A DNA stretch of 64,000 nt from Erythrocercus mccallii (Eukaryota; Chordata; Aves; Passeriformes; Dicruridae), in the NCBI GenBank assembly GCA_013397435.1, contig VZRG01000357.1, positions 387,793-451,792 of the forward strand. Reading direction: 5' to 3'. The notes beneath the pieces are model-generated. The model was not told the DNA's origin. It did no database searches and was given only the letters and a program-made list of their open reading frames with translations. This document shows, piece by piece, positions 12,101 through 23,800 of this stretch (positions are counted from its first letter, which is position 1; each line of letters opens with the position of its first letter). The position numbers were made by a program, and so were the translations under genes.

Positions 12101-14356
12101 TTTAGCTTGTCACATAGTTTTATTTTTGTGTCCTATTCCGCAAATTAACTTTGAGTTCTAGGTAGGAATTTTTGCTGAATGTGTGTCCAAACTTGAGTAT
12201 GATCAATTTATTAGTGCTGGAAGAGCACACATAGATGTACTATGAAGTACTGATTGAACCTGTGATGATAGGTGTTGCATTTTTTCCCCTTAAATGTTTA
12301 TACCACCAGTAACTATTTCAGGGATACTGTAGCACTGCCAAAACTGACATGAACTAATGAGCAGTTTATGGCAGCTCAGTATGCCATTTACCTTTTGAAA
12401 ACTGTTTGGTGTCTTGGGAAAAATCACATTGTAATTCTCCTGAATAATCAGTGTGAGAATTGCTTCTTGATCTTTTCAACTATAGTGTTGGAATTTATAG
12501 CAAGAAGCAATTTAATCTTCTTAAAATAGTGTCTTACAACATTCTGTGTATTATTTTTGAAACACACTTTTCACACCTATGGAATATTTGACATCAAGAA
12601 AATGAGGGCTTGAGACTTCTTTGCTGCTTAAGCAAGTGTCCAAGGATTGAAAGGGCATGGAGTTTGAACTACTATCTTTCATGAGTATTCAATTAATTTG
12701 TTTAAAATATATAAATGTATGTATTTATATGCTACTTCTGGAGGCAGGATGCTGAAATAGACTCTAGTGCTCTGTTCAGTTGACATTTCTCTACATTTCC
12801 CACCTTACGCTCTTTTTCTCAGTGCCTCTCTGACCTGTAATACCTGAACTATTTTAGGACTAGGTCTGTCAAGAGCATCCTATCCATTTTTTTCCATGTG
12901 GCCATGGCTGTTTGATACTGACAGATGTTCATTAGAAGCCAGGATGAAACTATTCCAGTCATTTTCTGGTGTAATGTGATACAAAGCTTGCACACAGTCC
13001 TCCCGTGCTGAAAGACTGCTGCAATTAGTTTACCCCATCAGTCGCTGAACCAGCAAACCACAAGTACTTAACGAAAGTGGACAGAAGCCAGACACGGACA
13101 TGAACTGAAAAAAAACCACTAATGCATTAGTTCTTGTGCCTTGGTTAGCAAGGGAAAAGGGATTTTTGAGGCATCTTAGCAAACTTCTGTGATGGGAAAT
13201 GCTCCCAACTTCTCCCTCTGAAAAGCAGCATTTCTTAATATCATCCTGCTCTCAAAGTGTAATACAGTAGCTGTCGGCAAAGTCAGTATTTAACCGTGCC
13301 TGGAAAATGTTTCCCTATCACTTTCAGAAGTGCTAAAAACAAACAGGAGAAGAGTCTTACTAAAAGCTTTTAGTAAATGAGCGAACACATTGTGTGGTTT
13401 GAAATGCTTTATTTAACTTCTCTAGGCCATTTGTTTGACATGGAAATGTTTGTGTTTTCAACCACTTACACAACTGTGAGAGGAAATAAAGAAACGCTCC
13501 GGAAAATGGGAAAGCTGTCATTACACTTTGTATTCGAGATTCGAATATAGGTTTAGTTCCCAAGGTGATCCAGCTGTAGTACTTTGTGCATTTTGCCATA
13601 ACATTAAGTGAATGTTTTGGGAAATAGCTTTTTGTGACTAGCATTTCAAAGTGCAGTTGTAAGGACAAATCATCCACATTAATCCCCCTGAAGTACTAGT
13701 TTTAGAGGTTATTTTTTCATAAAAAGGTCTCCTAATTCTTCTTGGTGTCTATGCAATCAGAGTCTTTCATCTGAGGTCAGCAGTTCTGTGATCACAGTTG
13801 CTCACACCACTGTGGTGGTAAGGCCAGACTAAGTAGTTTTTGTGTGCTGTTAATTGCAGCTGCCTGCCTCATTTTATCCTTGTGAGCAGTGATTTTTACC
13901 ACTTGGTGTGTCTCATGTCCGTGCTTCTTGTGGTAGCTTGGTGGTGAGACTGGGAGATGCCTAGCAAGCGTTGAGTGGCGGTGTGAAGTTGAGAAGGCAA
14001 ATTAATCATGTATCCTTCTATTTGAAACATGAAGTTATTGTTAGTGTCTCTGTCAGCTTTGTCTAAGAGATGTCTTTGGCTGAATAACTATTCTAGTTTG
14101 TCTTCCTGCAACAAGGAGCAATTTAATTCTGGAAAATGCAGAACTAAATTATGCAAATTAACTAGGAGACTCCTAATTGCCCTGTTGCATGTTGCAGGGG
14201 TGGGAATGGTTGCACAAAGTTAATTGTAAGAACTGTGACATGTGAGGATAAAAGTAGCAGATTTTAATCGTGGCTTTTCATTGCAATTGCTTTTGGAAAT
14301 AACTACAACAACTGTTAGGTAAAACAAATGGTGTTAAAAGGTGCTTCTTGTTTCAG
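9178..14356 (+). other. RBM33: Intron between exons c and d
   Basis: Noncoding intron of about 5.2 kb, donor GTGAGC, acceptor TGTTTCAG. The exon c frame stays open to a stop at 9300-9302, followed by AATAAA at 9426-9431 and 9467-9472, a possible premature polyadenylation unit (see findings). Around 14090-14230 the sequence is rich in homeodomain/POU-like motifs, including ATGCAAAT at 14151-14158. Nothing else was recognised. Confidence 0.75.
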
Positions 14357-14415
14357 TGCCCTTGCTGCCAGTTCCCGCCCAGCCAAGACCTGCTGTAGGA
14401 CCCCAGAGATTTCCT
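14357..14415 (+). CDS. RBM33: RBM33 exon d: 59-nt proline linker
   Basis: This short exon completes codon 230 (G plus TG gives Val) and encodes residues 231-249, PLLPVPAQPRPAVGPQRFP, ending in phase 0 before a strong donor, GTGAGT, at 14416. It lies after a long pyrimidine-containing acceptor (CTTGTTTCAG). The product is proline-rich and disordered and continues directly into the next exon's GPPDFQQHTPGPVP. Its small size and isolation, with 5.2 kb before and 15.8 kb after, make skipping mechanically possible; skipping would shift the frame because 59 is not a multiple of three. Confidence 0.92.
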
Positions 14416-17400
14416 GTGAGTAGCAGCTGTTTCTTCTTCTCTGATATGGATAAGCATACATTTGCAAGGAAATATTAATATAGCAAATAAAAGCTGTTCT
14501 AGTGAAATATAATTTTAAGGATTTGTAAATATTGACAATACACTCTGCAGTTGAAAATGTTTGTTAAAAGCTTAAGGTCAATGGATTTTTGAGAGTAGAA
14601 TTAATTCTGTTTAACTGTAAAATTGTTGAACCAGTCTCTCCAGTGGGAAAGGCATGAATGCATCTTGTCTTAAGGAATATGGGCTTCATTTTATTACTTG
14701 GCTCTTTCTGTATAAATAGAATCCTTATTTTATTTGATATAATAAAAGGCTATTTGAAATAATCCTTAAGCTTAAAAAGCAGTAATATGTATTTGTTGTA
14801 AAATGCAGCAATCATTTTTATCATTACTAGGTATTTCAATGCTCTCATGTTTTTTATATAAAAAATAGAACTGGCATTGCATGACCTTGCTTTTTTATGT
14901 TTCTAATTTTGAAAACAAGTAAGACAGTTAGCTGCTTCACTAGGCTAATTTCACTTCATAATTTTAACTCTGTGAATGGAAAGAGTACATGGTTCTAGAA
15001 CTTTTCTTATCATTTCAGTTTTGTTATACTAAATTTCTAGCTGAAATGGTTACCAAAGTATCAAAATAAGCAAAAGACCTAGGTTGCAATATTACCTGAA
15101 GTATTTTCAAGTAAAAACCTGAATATTATGCTTCCCAAATGTATAAAACGCACAAAAAACATTCTTTATAGAAGGAGGAAAATAGATGTCTGAACATCTG
15201 TGTAGTATCGCAGAGTAAATTACTGGCACAGGGATGAGATGTGCTGGAAAGAAGCACATTTCAGAAACCTGCTGTGACTTTTGATTGCCCCGTGTGGACC
15301 TGGTTGTTTTTAATGCAGAATATTTTTTATACAGGACATATAGCTGAGGAATTGTGATGTCTGTATTTTGTAGAGAAACAGTCTTTGCATTGCTGCATTT
15401 CTTCTGTGAAGTCTTAAAAAATTAATCTGTAAACTCACAGTTTTATTAAGTTAATTCATGTTATATTTTATCTTCAATAGAATATTTTTTGAGCTTTTTT
15501 AAATTAAAATATCGTGGTTTTCAGAGGAAATGGTTTTTTTCAACAGCATTTAGTATTATGGGGAGACCTTATTTACATTTTGAAAGTAGTTTTAATTGTT
15601 ACTTTTTATGACAAGTGTCTTCCATTTGTTTTTCTTTGATACTAAGTTGATTTGCCAGTAAACACAATTTGGGTTGGAAAAGAAATTGGAGGATGAGGAA
15701 TATCTCTAAAGGCATTGTAACTGGCATCTTTGAAGTGTGTTTACATCGGTGTAGAAAAACTGGAAATTGTTTTTTTCTAAAATTGAGAGTGAAATTAGGT
15801 TTTAGTTCTGTTCACTTCTAGGGTTGCAAGTTGAGAAGTATGGCAAACCTAACTAATCTATACGCAGCAGTTTTTAAAAGGGAATAAAGTAAACGGAACA
15901 TTTTTTGGTGGACTCTTTCTCCTTTAGCCTGCAGGAAAAACTTGACTGCTTGCTGCCTTTTTTTTAATATAAGCAGTGCACCAGAAAAGAGTCAGTATAA
16001 TTAACTTTTCATGAGGAGGAGGAGGGCTGACTTAACTAGGAGGATCTGGCCCTGTCATTTGGTTGCCCTGACTGTTTTTTTTCTACTTCAGCAGTAACGT
16101 GCTGCATGACCCTGAGAAAGTTGCTTCATCTTTCCATGGCTCACTGAGTTATAAAGTGGACTTCTCTTATGAAGCACTTTATAAATTTTGCATAGGTTAT
16201 CAGTCATATTAGGATTAGGAATTAAGTGTCGCTGTGTACATATCTCATGTTTGTTTTATTAAATGTAGTATGTTAGCTCTTCAGCTGAAGACAAATTTAC
16301 TTTCTGACTAACGTTTTATCTTGCAGAACTACCTTTTTTGCTGTTACATGTCAGATGCCTTTGTGCTATTATAATTCACTTGTTTATGTATAAATGTTGA
16401 CTTAAAGCAATGCAGCAATGGTTAGACAATTTTGACAAGCCATTTGAAAAAGATCAAAGACGTACTCCAGACTACACACAGTTCATTCAGACTTCTCTTC
16501 ATTGTATAAAGAATCTCTGGATATGTAATAACTTGAATTTGCTCTTGTTTTTACGATTGCATAATCAAAGGATAATAGTTAACTGATTTTTCTGATTGCT
16601 TTGCTTCTAAAAGATAGTGGGGTTAGAATTAAATATTTGCAATCTGCTTTCCTCTTGAACTTTGAACTGGATGGTTTCTTTTGGTTGAATGTGGCAGAGG
16701 TGAAAACATGGAAAGTAATTAAATTCCTGCAAGAAGAGAGCAGAAGTGGGCAGTGCCATAATTGAAAGAGAAATTTGTCTCTCAGTTTGTCTCATCTAGG
16801 AGAGAAACCTCTCAGTGCAGAGAGCCTGTGTGCTCCAAATATGGGAATCATATCAATCAGAGCTAATCAATTGCCAGTCATAAATCTATTGGAAACCAGG
16901 TGTTGTTAATTTAGGGCTGATGAAATGGCTTGTAACCATGTAATGGTTAATTCTTACAACCTTGTGCAGAAGGATGTAATTGAAGGGTTGAACAAAGTTG
17001 TAATGAGCGTATTAACATATGGTGTGAGACCTAAATTATAGGAAATAATGTAGTGCTGTGTCAGGCTAGTGTTGATCAGGACTGAACCTGCTTAGAGTGG
17101 GGGCTGATTAAATTCCCTTAACCTTGAATCTCAATTTTAGTATTTCAAGGTAGAGTTCATTGTTCTGTTATTTCCTTCTTAAAACTTAACTCTTGGAATG
17201 TTTAGAGAGGCAGTACAGGAAAAGATGCAAGGGAATGAACTAGTATTGCCTACACAGAGTTATTTTAACATTTACAGTAATCGTGAATCAAAGCAGTCAA
17301 GTTGTCCTATCTGTTACTCTGTAAGCATTTGAGGTGACTTGGTGTGAATGGTGTTTGAGAGCTGTATGCAACTGATAAGGACTGAATAAATGGTGGATCT

Positions 17401-20400
17401 CAGGTGTGTCACAACTCAGAAACCTGGTGAACTTGTGGGATCTGGGAGTTAAGGATGTGAATTATGTTTGTCTGAATTGCACGGTACTCGTGGCAGTAGT
17501 TCATAGTAATCCAGTCTTCAAGCACGGTTTGAATTAACCAGTGCAAGTGCCAAGTGCATGTTTTCTTTAAACAGTTTAAAGAATAGATTAAATAACCTTT
17601 TTGGCAGAGTCCTTCTGAAGGTGTGGCTTTATCATCTGCTGTTCCTTTAAAGTGGTTAAGAGGCCTTTTCCAGAGTTCATGTCCCAGTATCACAGTTGGT
17701 GTTGCACAAACAATGGTCTGCTTTGGGGACCGATCCATTTAAAGGAAGGTCACAGAAGACTTTATTCACAGACTTCTCAGAGGGGTCTTCCGAAATTTTT
17801 GTGTGTTTTCTGACCAATTTACTGATCCTTGTGGATGTCCCAGCGCAGGGAAAGGAGCAGGAGGGTTTTATATTACACAAGAAGGACAACTGTGATTCCT
17901 GTCCTTCATCCAGTGTTTGTTATTTGGGCTAATTTCTCTTTTAATTCCTGTGTTCTGTGAAGAAAGATGGGGTAAAACAAGGGAAGAGGAGATTAAAGAG
18001 AAAATGGAAGAGGTATTTCTAAACACTTTATATAATATAAGGCTGCTGTTAACTGACTATTACAGAGGCCCAGAGCATTAGTAAGTGTGAAGCTGGAAGT
18101 TAAGGGATGAAAATATCTGGACCAGCAGCTTATCTGAGTCCACCAGCACATTCCATGTCTGAAATACTTCAGTGTTTGCATGAAGAAAAAGTTACAGAAG
18201 CTTGTGGCATCAAATATCATTTATTGAACTTAATGAACACCAAAGTAATACTACTACATGACACGTGCAGTATTTGATGAACATACAGAAGTGACAGGAG
18301 TGTTGTCATGCCCACTTTGGGATGGAACGTGGCAGAGGGAAGGTGTCAGTGTTCCTCAGCCAGAAATTGTGAGGTATCCCTAGCATCCAGATTTGTGACT
18401 GAAGTGTGGGGCATTTGGAGAGAAGAGGAAGCTGGGGAGAACCTATCTTCCACTGCTAAAGGCAGAAGAGAGGGATTCCTCAGGTCTGAGTCCCTTCCCC
18501 CTGTGTGACCTGGATCCTCCTCTGAAGCTGCTGCAGAGAGAGCAGAGCCTGTTAATGGAGCTCTATGCCTTTGGCCAGGAAAACTTTCAGGAACTTGAGA
18601 TGAATTCTGATTTAGCTGTTGTCCTTAAGCTGTCACCTTGGGTGTGGTGTGAGCAGGGCAGGTGCCCAGCCCACAGACACGTTTGGTCAACTTGAGTTTC
18701 AGAGCTGAAGTTGGGAACAGTCTGAAGTGGCACCAAGCGCATGATCAAGTGGCACCAGTATCTACCTGAATGATTTGTGGCAGGAAGGCTTTGCTGTTTT
18801 TTAATGCACAAAGCTTTTCTCTTTTGCTAGGACACCTTTAGTGCACTGGGTAGGTGTCTTTCAGATAACTATTGGATTAATGTCTGAAGAAGCTGAATTG
18901 TAAAACATAAATTATATTTTATTTAGTATTTTTAAGACTTTATTAGGATGGCTTAGCCTCAGGCCCTTGTGAATAGCCTATGTTGTATGTTGTTTTTATT
19001 CCCAGGGGTTTTTAACATTATTTGTTTCTTGAAGTTAAAACTTACTTTTAAAATAATCTTTATCGTCAAAGAATATATTTTTTTTCCTTAAACAGCAAAA
19101 ACCTGAGTAAACTTTCTTTATGTTCTCATTCAACGTGCTTCCACTTGATCTCCAGGACATCAGATGGTGTCTCAAATGGATGCTGTGAAAGGCAGTTGAT
19201 TAGTTTTGATTCATTTTTTCCATCATTTCTGGAAACAGTAGTTTGATTTCTGAGCTTTCAAGTGTTGTGTGTGTTCCAGACACTGTTTTTAAACACTTCT
19301 TTATGATTTAATCTGTGAGAGGTTTTTAAACAATTGACCAGTCATTGCTCAAAACAGAAGTTGCTGTCCTTCATGGTCAATTGCTTGAAACATTTCTTTT
19401 AAAAAAGCAGTATTAGTGCTATACAAATTAATTATAAAAGGTACATTAGAGTACAGCTTACTTATTTTTTCCCAGGTCCTTGGACTGACATGGATCACCC
19501 CACCATCATTTTATCAGACATGAGTTGGCTTAGTGGTATTACAGCGGGCCTGGGTCTGTGGCTGCACCACCTCTTACAGGGTGTAGAGGCAGAAATTTGC
19601 AGTGCTTTTGAAAACAAAACTCCTTGCAAAAGTGTTTGCTGTGTATTGTGGGAAGTGCAAATAGGAAGGAATTTTTTCCCCTGTTGTTTCAAATTCAGTC
19701 ATGACTTGCTACATGTGAGTAAGAGTTTTCTAGCAATTATTATTATTAATGTGGGTTCCTATCCTGCAATACTTAGAGTAAGGACAAATTATAAAGTCTT
19801 GCATCTGACCACAGGCAGTAATTTTAAACTGATATTTAGTAACCTGTACATGTTTGCAGTGGTACATATGTAGGAGACAAACTGTTAATGGAAATAAAAA
19901 GCCACTTGTGAAAATGATTCTCTTACTTCCTCACAATTATTTTGCTTTAGCTATGGCTTCACTATAATGAGTAACAGTAAATGAAATTTTCCCTCTATCA
20001 CTGTGTAGTAGTGGCAGATCACAGGTAGTGTAGAAAGCATTTTGTTTTCATTTAACAGAATACATGGTATCAGGTGGTGTTGATTGACATTTCTTGGATA
20101 CTGCTTTACACAGCGTTTCATGCAAATCATGTTTGAATGAGACTGCTGCATCAAATTACATTTCTTTCAGATTATAGCCCTTGCAGATGTGAGACAGAGC
20201 TTGTTCAGCAGCTAGCAAAAGGCTTTGGTTTTTAACAGGTACTGTTTTCACAACTTGACTGCAAAGCTCTGTAATTACAGCACTTAAGATAGTGAAGGAA
20301 TGATGGGCACTTTCTCTTAGCAGATCTATAAGTAGTAGCAAGCAAATGCAGCATGAGATCGCTCCAGCTGTCAAGTATTGTCAGGCTGCCATAGAGGGAA

Positions 20401-20817
20401 TGCAGTTTAAAATGCAGGTGACATAATACCCAACATCCTCCATTTGCTAGTGGGCTTCTGATTAATCACGATTACCATACATTATCATACCATCAAATTT
20501 AATCATATCAGTGAATTCCCATCTGCAGGAGGAGCAGCAGCAGCTAAACATGGTGGTAACAGCTATTAAATAAGAGAGAAATATCAGATTTCTAAATGCA
20601 GTAACCCTTTAACTTGTCATGTTGGCTCCAGTGTGCACGTGCTCTTTAGACAGTAAAATGGAGCAGAAAACTTGTGCATTTATATTTTATAGTTACTGTC
20701 TTTTTCTGTCAGGTGATTGCTGTTTAGCACAGCCAAGGAAAATCAGTATTGTAGATTTTTTTCCCTGTGTTAATGAAGGTAGATTTTCTTCAATCTCAGC
20801 TTTAGTATGTGCTAAAC

Positions 20818-20994
20818 ACAGAATCACAGAATGGCTGAGGTTGACAGGGACCTCTGGAGGTCACCTGGTCCTTCCTTCTGCTCAAGCAGGGCCACCTGAA
20901 GCCAGTTGCCCAGGACCATATGTGGATGGCTTTTGAGTACTTCCCAAGGATGGTGCAAGTGCTCAGGCATCCTCACAGTAAAAAAGTTCTGTTT
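20818..20994 (-). mobile_element. CR1 LINE 3'-end fragment, antisense
   Basis: The start, CAGAATCACAGAATGGCTGA, is the reverse complement of the characteristic CR1 3' terminus. It is followed by the GGGACCTCTGGAGGTCA and CTCAAGCAGGGCCACC blocks seen in many avian CR1 copies, and by CCTCACAGTAAAAAAGTTCT further in. The element therefore lies in minus orientation with its 3' end at the left. An internal deletion separates the last block. It is a short 5'-truncated noncoding copy, typical for CR1. The right boundary is approximate. Confidence 0.88.
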
Positions 20995-23760
20995 ATCTAG
21001 ATATATAGGTTGTACTTAGAGGTTTGTATATTTCTATGAACAAAATGTGAAGCTTTAAAAAAAGCCACATTGTAAGCAAAGCCCAGATTTTTATCAATGC
21101 AAAGAGGGGAAAAGTATTATGCATATGCTATTTTGCCATTAATTAAGCACTGTTAAAGAGTTACTTTGCAAAAATCAAGACTTGTAAAGAAACCCAATTA
21201 AAATATACAGTCTGCTGAGTACAATACAGTAAGAATAATCTAGAGCTTAAACACTGAATAGAGAAATAAAATGTATCTGTTACAGTACTAGAGAGTATTT
21301 GATGATAGTATAGTTATCTTAAGCTATTTCGCTGAGATGACAAAATTTCCTTTTAAAAGATAACTCAGTACATTTGTGTCATCACAAAACGAAAAAGAGT
21401 AAATCTATAAACTGGTATTTGTTCACCTTCTGTGCCTTCAGTTCTTGCTCTTTAGAATATGAAAGTGAAAATGCTTAATTTTTTTTATAGAGTAGTAAGT
21501 CACTACTGTCACAATAAAATAAGGTGATTCAGAGAGATATTATGGGTTGACTGTAGGATACCCAAAAATGATTCAAATATTCAGGCTTTCTTACCCAGTG
21601 CATGAATAGTACCTGCAGGCATATTGGGAATTCTTGAGTATATAAAGTTCTCACATCAATGTGTTTGTAAGGTCAGAGAGGTGCAGAACTCCTCAAAAAT
21701 GAGATTTCCTAACAGAACTAAAAATCATCAATCCAATAATTGGATTACTAAGTAATCAGGTCCTTTTGAAAGTCCAGGTTAGCAGCAATTCTCATTTTTG
21801 TTTTCTATGTAGCTGGCTGCTTCTTGACTATTTCTGTAGCAACCCGACCATTTTTTATTAAAGGAAGAAGCATCATCCCCAGGTCACACTGAGGTTCTCA
21901 GATTGTTTTTAAATAAATTGTAACTGCAACTTCAAGCTTGGAGCGTAATGTAGAAGTTTTGAAGTTGCTATTCATGATCCAGTGTAGTTGTAGCCTCAAG
22001 TTGTTTCTAATTTTTAGTGACTTGCAGGCCACCAAGATACATGTAAACACCGTGATGATATTTCCGTGGAGTAGTCCAAGGGAAAGATCTTATCTCAGTT
22101 CTGACAACTGGAGGGGTTCCTAATTTTTTATACATCCATAAAACTGTTAGCTTTCAGCACAAAAACTATGCAGAAGGATTTTACTGTCTTTTACTAAATT
22201 ATTATGAATTCCTCATCGTTCAAGGGAGAGTTCATTGTTCTAGATGACATTAATGTCTCGTACACTCTTTCCCCAGTTGATTTTCATTGTACCTAATCTT
22301 AAAAGTTAGAGTTCAACAAACAAAAATGATCATGCACTCTTCTACACCCCACTACTGCAGAGGATTGCAAACTTAAGTGAAACTGAATCTTCCAGATGAA
22401 TTAGTTTAAAAATTTAGTGTTAAAGAAAATCCTTAGGTTTGTGGTTTGAGAGGTTTGGGTTTACTCTTCCTTCAGTCTGTGCAAATTGCAGCAGCTTGTC
22501 TGTCACATTATTTCTCAGTATGGCCTGTCTCTGCTGGAGACACTCTTCCTTCATCCATACAAAACAGATGGATGGGAATGTGTTTTTTTTTGCACATCAA
22601 CACTTCAAATTAGGAATTTAAATACAGAGTTGGGGTCTAGTTACCAGTACATTTTCTATGTCTGTATTTCATTAAGGACCCTCTGAAGCAGAAGTTCTCA
22701 TGTGAAGAAATGGTTGCTTGTGGGCCTCTTTGCTTTGTTGCTTCTCTTAGAAACACACTGAAATTGGGAATGTTTTTGTCTCCATTTGCAAAATGAATCT
22801 GTTCCTGCTGGATGTATTGTGGGGATGCCCTGAAACTTGCTGAAAAGGGACACTTTTAGTATACAATAGTTCTAATTTTTAGCTTTAGTCTCCTGAACAA
22901 TTAGGGATTGTCAGTCTGCTGGGAATACCCATCTCTCTGTATTGCCTGTGTTACTTATTTTAGCTATTTGATCATGAGTTGGCTTAAATAACAGGGGAAT
23001 CCATGCCTTTCTTTCCTTGCTTGTACTGGTTTACCATGTTGGGTGAATTCTGTTTTGAGACCCTAAACAGTGAAATAGGGCATTGGTGATTTCTCTTACA
23101 GATGAGCTGGACTTCTGCCTAAGCCTCTTTCTTATCTTGTGAAGTTGTGTAGTGTCAAGAGGAGCTTTTCCAAGTTGTGTGGTACATTTTAATATTAAAA
23201 ACTACTTTCAGCTGAGTTGAAAATATCGACCCATTCTCTCTGACTCTTTCTGACTCTGACTCTCTCTCTCCTGCCTTTAGTGGCAGGATCTGTGCAGACC
23301 ACATAGTTGAACCAGTGCTTGGCTATCTCTTTATGTTTTCCCCTCAGAAAATATATTCCAGAAACTTTGAAAAGACTCATATATGGGCAACATAAAACTT
23401 GTCTGGACTTTTACGGGCACTCTTGTCCATGAGTGGCATTAATTCAAGGTGTGCCTTTTATATTACGTGATCTTACCCTAAATCTTTTGAGAAAACCATG
23501 GTGCTTGCTAGGTTTTAGTCCATCTTGATGGACGTACGTGATTGTCATAAATATCAGAGGAACAATACTGAATCATTGGAACTATTTAAAAAGTATCAAA
23601 ATTTAATTTCATAATAAAAAATTTCCATGAGTCACTCCTTTCTGTATGCTGTACAGACTAAAATAAAATACAGTGAAACTTGAAGACCCATGTGAAAGAT
23701 ATCTTTTGTGAAAGATACGGATGCATATTTCTACTTGTAAATTTTTGAACCATATCCGAG

Positions 23761-23800
23761 ACATAAGAGCAGGGTTTCCTACATAAGAGCAGGGTTTCCT
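23761..23800. repeat. Perfect 20-bp tandem duplication
   Basis: ACATAAGAGCAGGGTTTCCT occurs twice head to tail, at 23761-23780 and 23781-23800, with no mismatch, and a partial third start (ACACAAGAG) follows. This is a recent local duplication in intron sequence. Confidence 0.98.
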
